Shown here: positions 45,452 through 58,506 of the stretch, piece by piece
How the letters are laid out: each line of letters starts with the position of its first letter
How positions within the stretch are numbered: position 1 is the stretch's first letter
Assembly (NCBI RefSeq): GCF_029873635.1
Contig: NC_080422.1
Span: forward strand, 12,183,764 to 12,247,763
Source: Malania oleifera
Lineage: Eukaryota > Streptophyta > Magnoliopsida > Santalales > Ximeniaceae
Length of the DNA stretch: 64,000 bases
Direction of reading: 5' to 3'
The notes under the pieces: generated by a model
What the model was told of the DNA's origin: nothing
The model's input: only the letters and a program-made list of their open reading frames with translations
Databases searched by the model: none
Made by a program: the position numbers and the translations under genes

Positions 45452-48400
45452 CTAGTTTCGGTTCTTGCACTTCTCCATTGCCCTTGGAGCTGCAAGAAAG
45501 CAGATGAATCAACCACACCAAATTTGGTCCCCCAAACTCCATGCTCCAAGAATTTCTTTATGATACATTGCATGAATCACCCCAAAAATGTCATGTGGTA
45601 CACATAATTAGAAAGGGATGGGGGCAACAGATTTGGACATCCCAACCAAATGTCATACTGATCTGAAGTACAAAGCCCCTTTATTAATTAGTTTCAGTTC
45701 TAGCAATTGAATTCGAGTCCATCAGTGAAAAGGCTTAGAAAATGAAGCTAAACTTGGTGATCCCTAAAACCTAGCATGCCTCTTCGAAATCCATGCTGCA
45801 TCATTAAAAATAAATAAATAAAAAACACACTGACATTGGTTAATTTAAATGATGGGGCATACCCAGTCCAATTGCCTCTGAACCTTTCATAATCCTCAAT
45901 CTTTTACATGAGTCAGTGAACATCCTGTGGCACCAATCAGAAACAAAATCAGAAAGAAATGTCTTTACAGCTAAGTGCGAGATGGCATGCTGAATACTCA
46001 CAATAGATCGTGAAAATTGGATCCGAAAATTCAGATCCTAGATAGCCATATATTCAGATTGTAGCAGATGTCAATAAGTGAATATTTTTCCAAGCGTTCA
46101 TGAATAGTTGCATAATACTACCACACTTAAGTTACAGTGCTCCATTTTTAATCAGCAAGAAGTTTTCACATTAAATCATGGTTCAATGTGTCTTAGATGC
46201 AATAAATTTAAGATGCACTCAAGTAAATTAATGTAAAAGAACTATCTAACCAAATAATAAAAGTGAATCCCATAAGAACAATATTAAGTACAGTGAAGTG
46301 GGAGCGGAACATACTCCCAGGGGACATCGCCAACAAGCATCCAATCACCATCTTTGTCTTCATATGTAAGCACATACTCAGAGCCATGAAGAAGATCCAT
46401 CAAGTGACTCTCACTCAGCCCATCTCGTGCTGGAAGGCCGGGAGAGCTGCACTGCCCTGGATCACAATCATCAGTCATAACCACAGGTCAACAGTCTTCT
46501 GAGGTGCATTACAACAATTCATATTACACAATTTGTACTGTATTATGATGGCTGAGTGTAGCTTCAAGTTACTTTACCTATAATTTGGAGATAGAACCAA
46601 AAAATATTCTCTTATATAAGAAGTCACTTTTTGATTGTCCAGGAAGGGGAAACAATTTAAAGCGCTTTAGAGCTGCAGCTCAGGGGTGGAAAAAAATTAT
46701 CCTTGGTCTCCATGGGTATATAAAAAATAATAATAAATCTCCTCACCAGTGGATCAAGGGTAAAACCTTAAGCAAATTCAAGTAATCTTTGGGAAAAATA
46801 CTCCTTTTGGTTCCAAAAATTGCATATGGTGGGAATCCACCATGCCATATACCTAAATCATTCATGGGGTTGGCGTGACAAAAAAAAAGTCTTACAGATT
46901 AGCAGGGTCAATTTCTAAGGTCAACGGTCAACCATTGAAAGCATCCAACTGCAAGACCCAACAGGCATGTCACAGAAATCTAGTTCTACTTCAAATGGAT
47001 AGTATGATATAAAAGTATAAGAAAAATCAATTCAATTCAAGTTTTTATTCCTTTTGCAAGTAAAATGCAATTCTTCTGCATGAAGGACATCAATGTTTTA
47101 TCTGAGGGGAAGACGTACAATGATGAGTTAAATGAACAGAAGAATTTTCCAATTCTGAACTGGATCAACTAATGGTACGTAGTTGTTTCACTCTCTCTCA
47201 AAAAAAAAAAAAAAGTGAGGAAGAGCATACCAATTGTGAAGCAGCTGAACATCTTCTCAAGAGCTGATGAGAGTTCATTATAGTTGCAGTAGGTTTTGAG
47301 ATCAACCTTCCTGAGGTATGGAGCACCATCCATGCTGACCTTGACATAGAGACAATTTGAACTTGATTTTCCATCTGAGTCATCACCATTTTTTCCCAAA
47401 TTTGAGGCCATGGAGTTCTTCCGGAAAGATCGAATTGGTGGCCATCCTACCACCTGTGCCCTGTTACAGAAAGACTTTGCTTGCCAATTCGCCCATTTAA
47501 GTACTAATTCATGTAACTTAAGGGAGAAAGAAAGCAAGAAACATAAATAAATATGTTCATACCCAACTAAACCTAAATTTGAAATCAAAATACTATTTTG
47601 TGTGGTAGCTTAGAGCTTTAGCCTTGCATTTGAAATTGGGAAGAACTCAAGAATCAAACTGTTGAGAATTCCACTTGTGAGTTTGTCCCACATTGAAAAA
47701 ATTGAATGGATAATGGGTGCTTATATACATGATTCGACTCAACACCTAATAGGTTTAAACTTTTGGATCAAATTGGTATTCACTCATGTGTATCAAGGCC
47801 ACCCATGGGCTCCTCCGGTCCTAACAAGTGGTATCAGAGTCGACGGTTCGTAACTCTGGGTGAGCGACATTGTAAAAAGTCGAGAGGTGAAGCTAATTCT
47901 CCTCAGGTGCTAACAGTTGGAGGATTAAGTGTGTGGCCGAGGCCAATAAGGATCATCTAGGTTGCGGATGGATCCGAATAGGGTCAAAACATGAGAGGTA
48001 GAATTGGTTCGAAGGCATGTGGAATGCAATTTGACGCAATAGGTTTAAACTTTTGCGTCAAGTTGGTGTTCACCTATATGTATCAAGCCCACCCATGGGT
48101 TCCTACGGAACTAACACAAACTGCATACTAAGTTTTGTCCGAATTCCACACAATTTCAAATCCAAGTTTCAAATCCAAGTCTCAAACTCCATGCATTCAA
48201 AATGAAGCAAAAGCAAATTAAAAGCATCAGGTAACCAAAGTCCTTCAAAATCCTTAGGATGTGGAAAAGCAGCATTAGCTATTAAAAAGTGCAAGTTTTT
48301 AGTGATTGTTCTGGCTGTTTGGTTAGCAAACAGAAAACTCAACACTTCTATATAATCATATTTAGCTTAGTTAATGAATATAGCTTTGAATAAACCTTTT

Positions 48401-49287
48401 TTTGGGTCCAAGATATGATAAATTTAAGAATTAGGAGTCATTTTTTAAATTACAAAATTTTTAGCCAGTAAAGAAGCAGAACCAAATGGATTATAGAGGG
48501 AAACATGCACATAAACAGAAGAAAATCAAGACCAAACAAAAACACCAATAAAGCAAAAAAAATAACAAAATCAAAGAAAAAAAATCTGCTACTGAGCCAC
48601 AATTAATTTTATTTAGAAAAAAAAAAAAACCAAAATTAATTGTGGAGTACAAGAACTTTGAAGAGAGTCCAAAGGAGGAAAAACAAAAGGGTGACGTAGA
48701 CAAAGGTAAGCTCACTTTGCAGCTGGAGCACCTCCATGCTCATTTGCAGCAGAGGCCTGAGGCTTCTTCTCCTGAACAGTCTTTGGAGAGGGAGGAACAA
48801 CCACATCCTTCATGGAAGGTGGCGGCAAGCATGACTTCTGGGTAATGTTATTCTCCAAACCTCCGAGAGGCTTCATTCCATTCCCGCCTCTGGGGGAGAA
48901 CAAACCAGTTCCTTTGGCCAAATCAACCTCAGATCCACCATTAACAGAGAAAACCCATTTGCCTGAACCATCAATGGCATCAGTAAACCCCCTCTTAGCT
49001 CCTGAAACGAGGCTCTTGAGAGGCTTAAGGGAATACCCATTACCATTAGTACTCTTATCCTCCAAGCCCTTGCCAAACAGAGAAACCCCAAGAGCAAATT
49101 TCCTCTCTGGAGACTCAGAACCAGGTAACCCAAGTCTCAGCTCTGTCTCCTTGAGGTTGAGAGCAGAGTTCTTGTCATCCTCGGCGGAAGCAGCAGAGGA
49201 AGAAGAAGAAGTTGAGATCTTCTCGGAGCTCTCCATTGAAGAAACCTCACACATGCCTATGTAATCATGTTCTAAGGGTGTAGACAT
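45452..49287 (-). CDS. IAA27: Aux/IAA transcriptional repressor, IAA27-like (347 aa, 5 exons)
   Basis: Minus-strand exons: 49287-48716, 47460-47231, 46456-46315, 45924-45863, 45489-45452. All introns are GT-AG, phases match, and the total is 1044 bases. The product represses auxin-response genes in the nucleus by binding ARF factors and is degraded when auxin brings it to TIR1/AFB. Visible parts: the EAR repression motif LRLGLP (50-55), KR (98-99) before GFTDAID, the degron [13 protein letters not shown] (194-206), PB1 first half [18 protein letters not shown] (228-245, basic lysine 231), PB1 second half [14 protein letters not shown] (301-314), and the C-terminus [14 protein letters not shown] near the N-terminus, KWVFS and SFRKNSMAS place it with IAA27 rather than IAA8 or IAA9. 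The start at 49287 fits that family's N-terminus, although the frame stays open upstream to 49548. Everything needed for function seems intact. Intron 1 carries a MITE and a TRIM. Confidence 0.95.
47600..48195. mobile_element. MITE-like element in IAA27 intron 1, interrupted
   Basis: The left arm (CTTGCATTTGAAATTGGGAA, 47620-47659) and the right arm (AAGTTTTGTCCGAATTCCAC, then ACAATTTCAAATCCAAGT, 48128-48170) match the palindromic family at 35425 and 39655. The arms are separated by the TRIM at 47660-48116, and they join into one MITE when the insert and one CAAAC are removed. Confidence 0.6.
47660..48116 (+). mobile_element. TRIM-like mini-retrotransposon inside the MITE
   Basis: CAAAC flanks both ends exactly (47655-47659, 48117-48121). 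The left LTR (47660-47826, 167 bp) begins TGTTGAGAATTCC and ends CTAACA. A primer site TGGTATCAGAGTC follows at 47829. The last 85 bases (about 48032-48116) repeat the end of the left LTR (ATAGGTTTAAACTTTTG and CACCCATGGG, closing in CTAACA), while the 5' part of the second LTR is missing. There is no coding capacity. Orientation is opposite to the host gene. Confidence 0.8.
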
Positions 49288-49393
49288 CAAACCAGCTTCA
49301 ACAGTTAGGTAACTTCTCAGAAAATGAACACAGAGAAGGCTTGAATTATATATGAACAAGCAAGGAAGCAGAAGGAGGGTGATAGGGAGGGAG

Positions 49394-49399
49394 GAGACA
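49394..49399 (-). promoter_or_regulatory. Possible auxin response element
   Basis: TGTCTC on the minus strand, about 110 bases upstream of the IAA27 start codon; another lies at 50261-50266. ARF factors bind this hexamer, and Aux/IAA genes are often auxin-induced. A six-base word is weak evidence, and the near copy may lie in the transcribed leader. Confidence 0.3.
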
Positions 49400-49599
49400 C
49401 TGGCTACCCAGAAGAGCTGGCTTTGTTGTTGCAGAAAAAGAAGCTTCTTTGGCCGTTCTGTGGCTTTTTTTTTATTTTTAATTTTATTGAGAGAGAGAGA
49501 GAGGAGATGGGGGAGAGAGATGGCATGTTCCCATTGCCGCCTAACCATTCATTATCGGAGTCCACAACAAAGCAAATAAATAAATAAAAGTGATTCACA

Positions 49600-52500
49600 A
49601 TTTCAATTCAGGCAGGCACATACTATGATTCTACGAATTTTATAATTATCAAAAAAATATTTTATACATAAAAAATTTTGTAAACTAACACCAAATTAAT
49701 ATCAGAATAATATTTTTTTTTTTAAGAATTCAATTTGGTATGTTTACCACGTGTATTCAAAAAAACAAAATGGACATTACATAAGAATCTAATAACCTAC
49801 AAGCAAAATACCATCACAAAGTAATATTCTTTGTTGTAAATTATTAAAATTTTATATTAAATCATTTCATTTCTTAATATAGATTCTTCTTAACTTTAAT
49901 TTTTAGAAAATGATATATGATTACTATGGTGCATTTTTTTTTAAAAAAAATTCAATTTTTTATTCGCATAACACAAATTTGTGCAATGTCACTCATTAAT
50001 CGGATGTATCAAGTGGAGGTAATGTGTAAATTGGATGGTAGAAGATATGATTGGGCAAGCGAAGGTTGATGATAAGCATTTCATCCCGGGGGGAAACTAG
50101 AGCAATAACTTCAACTAATGGCTGAAACTTGATGAATTAAATTTGTGAGTTAACTATGTGAAAATTCATCAAAGGAGGATTTGTCTTACTCAACCTTTTT
50201 ATATTAGATCATTTTGTATGCTTATTTTGAACTTTAGTAATATTAGGAAAAGGAAAAGAGGAGACAACATATTGATTTTGATGTTTGGTTATCGAGAAAA
50301 GTTAAAAATATATATATATATATAATAAATTAATAAAAATTTCTAATTGATACTTTTTTTTTTGTTTTTATTTAATCATATTAAAATAAAAGTTTTAATA
50401 TTCGTGTTGAAAATAGAGAAAAAAAAAAAACATAATAAAGAATAAATTTCTTTTTTATTTTTTGACAAAATTTTGATCCAAATAGGGATTTAATAAAATG
50501 GTGTTACGAGTTACAAATTATCAGATATCATATGTTAGCATTAGGAGAGTTATCATGCAAACCTAATAAACATGAATAAACACCAATTTGATCAAAAAAT
50601 TTAAGTTATTAAGTTTTTAAACCTGTCCGTCACTTATTCTTTAGTTAATTTTTTTGTGTATGACAACCTTGATGAGTGAGATTTTCAACAATTGAAAATT
50701 GAAACTGAAATTGAGTTCTTAGATTTTAGGTGTTTCTCAATTGATAATTATTTATTTGAATCAAACTTTGCAAAGATTTATTTAGCTATTTAAATGTGGC
50801 TAAGTAGTTTAAATTAATAATTTATCTATAAGAAAGCAGATGCAATTATTTTTCACCTTCAAAATCGAGTTTACATTAGGGATGGATGAAAGCTAATCTT
50901 AAATAAACTATAAATTATTATTAAGGTAATTAAAATTTTTAAAAGACATTTGATGAAATCCCTTTTAAACTTTTAGATATATTTTTTAATATAAAAAATT
51001 AAATTAGTAAAAAATTATTAATTTATAAGTATCAATTATTTATGATTGAATCATATGTTTCAATTTTGGTGGCCACATTTATAGTAATTTAAGGGAATAA
51101 AATCAGAAGTTAGTTCTTAAAAGAGATTTATTTTTATCTATTTACACTTGAGCAATACAAATAACGGCCTACACTTATCAAAATTATATAACTAAAATTT
51201 TCATTCAACATAAATGAACGGTGTTAAAATTTTATGAGGTGGATATAATTTTTAAAATTATTTTTATACTAATTAGGATTCATTTAATAATTTTCTTTAA
51301 ATCAATTTGTCAAAGATAACTTTGCATCCGATGACTCTACAGAACCTTTGTTTTTTTGCTTTTTTAGATTTTTTTAGATCTCTACTTTTCAACATCTAGT
51401 TTATACTTTGGTGATTTTTTAACACGGTTTCATTAAATTTACTGTGAATGATACAAATTTTCATAATAAGTACAAGTTCTTAATTCTATTAGAAAATCAT
51501 ATAAATATAAAAATATATTTTTCATAATAATATAAGGACTTACTTATGGTTCACTCAAATTTAAGATTATTCAATAAAAAGTCAAGTGATTTTTTTCATC
51601 AAATAATTTTTAGCATTTATAATTTTATATGAAGCATAGATTTAAGTTTTTCATTTGATATAATACTTTGGTATTTAAGTGGAGAAGGATAGAGAGACAA
51701 CTCATTATCTCAGTGAATTAGTCGAATGTGTAAAGGGTGTCGAACACCATTATTTAAAAAAAATATTAATATTGGCCATTAAATAAATTAGCAAAAATAA
51801 TATAATATTTTCAATGCATTGAATTATTTCTTTTTTTAAGAAAATATGTTCATTAAAGTTAATCTTTAAGTCTCACTATCATTTTAATTCTTTTTTATCA
51901 AGTATTTTCTTTAACATTGTGTTAGACCTTTAGTCCATTTAGAACTTGAAAATGTTTGGTAAATGATGGAAAAATATGAATTAGTTTACTTTTCTATGGC
52001 TTGTTACCAAAAAAATGAAAGAGAAATTTATATATATTTATCAAATCAATACATAAAAATGCAATTTTGCCCATTATTAAAATTTTATATTTCTTAATTT
52101 TTAATCATATTACAATTTATTTTAATAGTATTCTAATATGAAACGGAGCATTATTACTCTTTTTCGATATGTGTTTATTTTAAGTAATAAGTGTTATAAG
52201 TACTTTTTTTTAAAGTGATTCCAAACGGGAGCTAAATGTTAAAGAGCTCAAATTACGACTAATTGCTCATATTCTTATATTGAATTTTGACATGAGATAA
52301 AATAATAAATTTATGCTTTAATAATATTTTTGAGTCATCAAGTTTTCACTCAATAGTTGCATTAGATAATAAACTTATAATTAAGTCTCGCACAGTTATT
52401 TAAGCTTTCAATTAATTAAACTTTAACACATGAACTCGAGCATCTTAAAAACTTTTGCGAGTTTCAGTTTTATCTTTTAAGCTTGATTAATGCTTATGGG

Positions 52501-53226
52501 CTCGATGTAAATTTGATCTATCATTATCTGTTCGATGCCATCAAACCCTCTCAGTTAATAAAAAAACTATATAGCAAAATATAGAAGCTATCGAATATAA
52601 TTCTCATAAAAGATTTTGTCCTTAAGTTTTAATTTATTTATCCATTTTATTGATAATTTTATTTTAAAATAGATTGATGAAATTATTTCCAATTTGTGAG
52701 ATAAACTATTTTTTCTCTTATATTTATTCTAATTTTTTAATCCATTGAATATTAACTAAATGCTAGAGGATAAATTCATAATTGTCATTAATTAATTAAT
52801 TAATAATAATAGCGCTCGTCCAGTGTGGAGCACACGCCCTCTTTTAAGTTTTAACCACACCTGCAATTAGTCTCAAATCCAAAAATTGACAGACCAAATC
52901 AGACGGTCCACATCCAGTCAAACAATCAGTCCGTCAAGATTTTTCCACGTCACCACGCTTTGTAGAGTTTTGGTTGTTGACTTTACGGTGGTAAACGCTT
53001 AAACTCTTCATGATTTATAGTTGCTGACCGCGGACCAGCCTGCTGTTCCGGTACACCGGTCACTGTGACAGCCTATAGCAGGTAGCCCGAGGGTAAGTTG
53101 GTAAAATCACGAAAGTGCACTGCAGAATTTATATATATATATATATTTGAAAAAATTCTGCTTTTTCCATTTTTTCTTCGTCTGCGGGAACACAACAAAT
53201 TTTCCTTCAATTTTCTTTTTGTCCCG
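49600..53226. other. AT-rich intergenic region upstream of IAA27
   Basis: About 3.6 kb without a credible gene; TA runs at 50310-50323 and 53131-53146. A slightly GC-richer patch at 52812-53110 has no recognisable feature. The proximal part presumably holds the IAA27 promoter. Confidence 0.5.
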
Positions 53227-53496
53227 TGTTAAAGTCATAACCTAAAAGCTTAAGTTTTTAGATAAACTAGTAATTTAACATGATATCAAAGCAAGTTATT
53301 AGGAGGTTTTAAATTCTAATTTTGTTGTCCATATTTATTGTGATATTTTTTTTAAATTATTCTATTTTCTACTGTGGGTGCTATCTATTGTGTATTTTTC
53401 TTTCCATGTACTATCGAATTGCACGTGTGGAGAAGTGTTAAAGTTTGGTATACATTGTTGACCTACAACTTAACAGTTTAAATTTTTAGATAAAAT

Positions 53497-53500
<4 letters not shown>
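53227..53500 (+). mobile_element. TRIM-like element, copy A
   Basis: The left LTR-like unit (53227-53280) starts TGTTAAAG and ends TTTAACA. A decayed primer site TGATATCAAAGC follows at 53281-53292. An interior containing ATTGCACGTGTGGAGAAG leads to a second unit (53436-53500) that again starts TGTTAAAG and contains TTTAAATTTTTAGATAAA. The same layout on the opposite strand is found at 61081-61382. It has no coding capacity. Confidence 0.6.

Positions 53501-53540
<40 letters not shown>
53501..53540 (+). repeat. TAA microsatellite
   Basis: A run of about 13 TAA/AAT triplets directly after copy A of the TRIM-like element. Confidence 0.8.
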
Positions 53541-53541
<1 letters not shown>

Positions 53542-53754
53542 TCTCTTGGAAAGATTTATGAGGCAACTTCCTTTTATATATATATTCTTTATTGGAAAGG
53601 TCTCAAAAACTCCCTATTTTGGGTGAAAGCTTGGGCCACACCCTCAAGTCTCTCAAATGGAGAAAAGAGTTTAAGTGGAAGTACATTACGATTGTCTCAA
53701 ATGCAAAACAAGTTTCTAAGAGCATTTGAATAGTCTTAAACGCAAACTCAAATA

Positions 53755-53885
53755 TATTAACACTGTATTTGAGAGTATGAATTTCGATTTTTAAATTTAA
53801 ATTTGTGTAGATTTGAATAAAATTTAATATTATTTTGTATTACATCTTATCCAATTTCACATAAAATCAAATCTAAGATCTCTTG
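53755..53885. mobile_element. MITE-like palindromic element next to the copia LTR
   Basis: The arms AAATTTAAATTTGTGTAGAT and CTTATCCAATTTCACATAAA (then ATCAAATCTAAGATC) are mutually inverted, with a TATTATTTTGTATTAC centre. It is the same family as 35425 and 39655. It ends just before the copia element starts at 53892. Confidence 0.6.
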
Positions 53886-53891
53886 TTATGT

Positions 53892-54424
53892 TGTGTAAAA
53901 ACCCTCAAATATGCACAATGGAATATATATATTTGTGTAAAAGATCAAACACACAATGCAACAATCTAAATGGTGAATACAAAACAATTCCACAACCAAA
54001 GCAAGTAAATAAAGCAATAACAATAACAATGACACAAGAAATTATGTGGTTCGGCAATGCCTACATCAACGGGAGCAAACGAGAAGGATTCACTATCTTC
54101 TTGAGTAAATTACAAAAGTAATACAAGAACCCTCTCAAATCTCTCTACAACCATCAACCAACACTTGACTCATTATATATAACGTATTTTATAAATATAT
54201 AAGCCTCCTCGGAGGTTTCCCCCTAAAACCCAACCATATTAACGTCCAAATATTCAAAATTTGAAATTTGCGCTGAGTGTCTCGAGTCAAACTGTAAACG
54301 GTTTTAGGAAAAATAGAACACTACCCCTAAATCGTCGAAGGTTACAGGGAAACCATCGATGGTTTGCCCTACTGCACCCTGATTTCCTTCATGCTTTTCC
54401 TTAGAATATGAGTCATAATTCACA
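53892..54424 (-). repeat. 3' LTR of the copia element
   Basis: 533 bases from TGTGTAAAAACCC (plus strand) to ATTCACA. It is adjoined on the right by ACAAACTCCACCTTGG, which on the minus strand is the usual copia polypurine tract reading CCAAGGTGGAGTTTGT. Confidence 0.83.
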
Positions 54425-54811
54425 ACAAACTCCACCTTGGCGAACATACACCCTTTAGGAGAAACCAAAAAGCATGAACTCGCTACTCCACTTTGAACTT
54501 GGGACGTTAGGTTGGGACCATCCCGTCTAGCAACTGGAGACAAACACCAAGTCCAAGCAACACCATTTGAACTTACCGATGGCAGCTTTCACTTCTACCA
54601 TAAACTCCAATACAGTTGTAGATGCAACAATATGAGACTTTGCCCTAAGCTTCCAACAAGGCCTTCCCACAACAGTAAACAAAAAAAGCTAGTGCAGACC
54701 TTATATAACCAAAGCCCCCTGCATAGTTTCAACAAATCTTACAACTGATGGTGCACTCTGTTGCATGCTGAAACACCTCATTGCACCATCATAAGGGACC
54801 TTTGACACATT

Positions 54812-56573
54812 CTAAACATCACAGCCCGTCCTTGGGTACCGAGAGCTAGAAATTTCATAACAGTTCTCCATAGGATCCCCTTGAGAAGGCAGATGAAGTC
54901 TCCCTACGGTTCTGTCCACAAAGCCACCTTGAGATAACACTAATCTCCCTGTAACTTTATCCATGTGAATCAGAAAACCAAGACCCTTTTTGGTAATACC
55001 CAATACATTCATGTCAAAACCTTTCAATAGAGTTCCTAACTGATTAGTCTCAGTTAAAGCTTTCTCAGCCAATAACATGTCATTCACACATAACAGATAC
55101 ATCATTTTGCTGCATCCTATCACCCTCTTCCTCACTAGAAACCTCACCAACTCCCATACCTGGTACGTATGTAATACTTCTATTTTCTCCACCATAGCAC
55201 TTATTGACCTATTTTTCTTTTTTCCATGCATTACAACTTGAAAAATAGTAGGAACCTTGCTTCTAGTAGTAATGAATGCATAAAACTCAATAGTGTACAA
55301 TTTATACTTGAGTGGTGGTTTGATAGTGCACATGGGCCCACCGTGATCTTGTTGGTCTTTTGAGCTAAAACTCCCTGCAATATAACCAATGTCATTTCTG
55401 CCTTGAGTCGGTTGCCCCGCCTGCATCATATATTCATTCATACTGTGATATTGTTGACTTGAGATAAAACTCCCCTCATTTCTACCCTGAGTATCTAACT
55501 CCACCTGAATTACATGTTCACTGCTGCCGTAGTTTTTTGACATTTATTTCTCTTCCTTTACCTGAGTATGCTGCCCCATGGCTTTATCACCAAAAGTCAT
55601 GTCTTCAATCACCCCTTTGTTTTCCACATGATCACCCAACTTGCACTCACCTTTCTTATACCCTAGAAAGATGTATTGTTCGTACATAACACCAAACTTA
55701 GATCTCCCATCACTAGAATAGTGTACTAGTGGACATCCACTCACAACTGAGTAGTCTACCGCAAAACTTGCCCACAATTCACTTGCAACTCTCCCATTTA
55801 GTGATACCTTTGGCTATTGGTCACACGAGAAATGTGTCATACTCACTGACTTCACCAAGAAGTATCCTGCAAGCTGCGCATATAATCTGTTATGCTAAAA
55901 AAACTCCTTAAACGAAACCAGCCTACTTAGTCCCAATGTCTGACCTAAGGATCTCTCTCCCGGTCTAGTTCTCCACCTCAACCACAAGTTAAACCTGAAA
56001 AACACATCGGGCTTGTGCCACATGAGATAAACCAAGACTTTTCGTGATACACTCATGAAAAATATATGTCTGCCTCGTGATGCTATCCTCACCAGTCCCC
56101 AAACACCTGAATATAAGTAGTCACCTATATGCCTCAACCGCATATGCCACGGAAAGTTTGATTCAGATTCTATAGCTACAACTCCACCTATAACCGTAAT
56201 ACCATGTAGTGCATAGATATTTCCCGCTACCTTTTCTCCTTTCATCACTCTCGAGTCACTTTCACACACTTTCATTTTCCCACTCTTTCAAACTTATAAA
56301 TATACTTGTTACAATATAAAGTACCCAATTAAATAACATTCTTCCTTAGACCTAGTACACGCCTTACATCACACATGGTTCTTACAACACCATCATACAT
56401 TTTGATTTTGACATTTCCAAGTATGAAATATCATTTCCCATAAAAATACAACTAGAATTAACTGATCTATAGGTGTCGAACCATTTTATATTTGTTGTTA
56501 TGTGATAAGAGCATCCGATATCTAGGATCCAACAATCATTCGTGGGGCACTCTGACCTCGATGAAACACATTG
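54812..56573 (-). pseudogene. Copia pol, decayed
   Basis: Read downwards: protease (DCWILDIGCSYHITTN, about 56510-56560, with DSG changed to DIG), then the pre-integrase zinc region (WHMRLRHIGD, near 56150). Integrase remnants around 55600-55777 include GYKKGECKLGD. An RT part follows at 54812-55200 (VNDMLLAEKALTETNQLGTL, then GLGFLIHMDKVTGRLVLSQG). Most of integrase and RT, and all of RNase H, are missing or unreadable. Stops and frameshifts are frequent. Confidence 0.78.
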
Positions 56574-57444
56574 TGTAACGTCCCGACCCTTTATACGGCC
56601 TCGGAGTGCTACTACACCTGTATAATACACCTATCTTTGATAAACATACATATACAACCCGCCCTGAATAGGGACATACATGTGTTTCATACTGATCTGT
56701 AATCTCAATGTATGACGGAAAACATAAACATCCATATGGAAATCTAAAAGACATACCAGAGTTTCTAACTATATTCTCACATACATACGATCGTGCTAAA
56801 AACATAACCTGTTCTTACAATCCCTAAAATAACATTCTAAATTAAGCCTATTATATATAAAAAATACTTACGTAAGCTAAACATAATACGACACTCCAAG
56901 TCCCTCTAGCAACTACGATTGACATTCTACAGGACCTGAAACAAAGGTTGTATGTTGGCGTGAGACACTTCTCAGTAAGGTGGAAGATATTACATCAGTG
57001 TGTGACAACATGTGTTTATTTCAGTTGAAAGCAATTACATATATATAACATATTCTCAATACTGTAATATAGGAGATATTTATATATTTCCTACAATAGA
57101 TAATTCAACATCAATGCAAGCGAGAGTTCCTAAGATTAGGGTAGGGTATAGGCCCATACATTGTACAATCCCTTCGCTCGGTACTTAAACCTGTGACTTT
57201 ACTCATTTTAGTTTTTAAATCATTTATATGCATATTTAAAACATCTCCAACTTAGAAACTTCATAACTGATGCCAACACTACCCTGTGGCGTGGGTTGTG
57301 CGATTTACGATAGTTCGACTGAATCCACTGGGTCCATTAATCCACCAGTGGCACACTCCTATCCAACCAACTATCTTACTACCCACATTGAAAATTAGAT
57401 GTGTGGTTGCATTGTATCTAGAATATAGCAACGAAACCGCGATT

Positions 57445-57549
57445 AAGCTTTTTAAGACTTCATATAACGTTGAGCTTTTTAAGGCTCTCATATAACATTG
57501 AGCTTTTTAAGGCTCTCATATAACATTAAGCTTTTTAAGGCTCTCATAG
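57445..57549 (+). repeat. 28-bp minisatellite, about four units
   Basis: Units of the form GAGCTTTTTAAGGCTCTCAT with ATAACATT repeat from 57445; the two middle copies are nearly identical. The array lies within the solo LTR and is expanded relative to the other LTRs here. Confidence 0.8.
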
Positions 57550-58444
57550 TAACAAGCTGCGGTCCTAATTATCATATATACAATTTACAATAAGACAAAT
57601 TAACTTGTTTCTAATTCATAAATCACTTGTACAGTTCAAGTATTTTCACAAACTCATTCATTCATATTGTGGTATAAATCGGCACACACATTCTCGATTT
57701 AACCCTTTTCACATACAAAGCTCGGTATATAACTAGCACTTGTTTTTTCACATTTTCAGATAGCAAAATGGAACTCTAGTTCCCATAGTTCGTATACGTA
57801 TTTAAAAAAATTCAGTATAATCCATTTCATATCATATGCCACACTCATTTGATAAAAAAATCCGCTATATACAGTATATAACTAGAAAAGTAACATTTAA
57901 ACGGAAAACAAGGGCTTCAAGCATCTCCTACGTTAAGTTTAATATTAATAAAATAGTTTTGGAAAGTTTAGAGATCATACGCCAAAACCCTTATTTTTAC
58001 CAAAATCAAAAAAAATTGTAAAATCGGCATTTTTACCCTGGAAAAATTTTGCAAATAAGCAATCAATATGTGCATATAAACATAAGCTAACTTTTTAGTG
58101 GTTTAGTTTTCCAAAAAGACTGATGTAAATAAATCCTCTTACCTTTTCCTGAATACTGAAACACGAACTATACGGCTCCAAAACAGCGAACTGAGTTCTC
58201 ATAACCTATAAACCACAGAACAGTACTTTAACACAATCCTATTTACTACAGATCTACCGAACCAAAAACAAACTTAGACCCTTACCTCGATTTCGGGATG
58301 AAACCCGGAAGTCCTCAAAACGAAGATCCAATTTGCTATAATCGTAGAGGTTTTCCCTCTAATTCACGTAGTGACGTCGGATCGTGGATTTAGGCGACGA
58401 ACAGCGAAGGATCGAAGAGAGAGAGAGAAAGAGCTTGTCGGTTC

Positions 58445-58445
<1 letters not shown>

Positions 58446-58504
<59 letters not shown>
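58446..58504 (+). repeat. GA microsatellite in the solo LTR
   Basis: About 29 GA units without interruption, at the place where the related LTRs also have a CT/GA tract downstream of the TATA box. Frames read through it are artefacts. Confidence 0.88.

Positions 58505-58506
<2 letters not shown>

Noticed and set aside
48812-49264. 150-codon plus-strand frame
   Set aside because: It is the antisense shadow of IAA27 exon 1, whose minus-strand reading has clear family motifs and agreeing splice phases.
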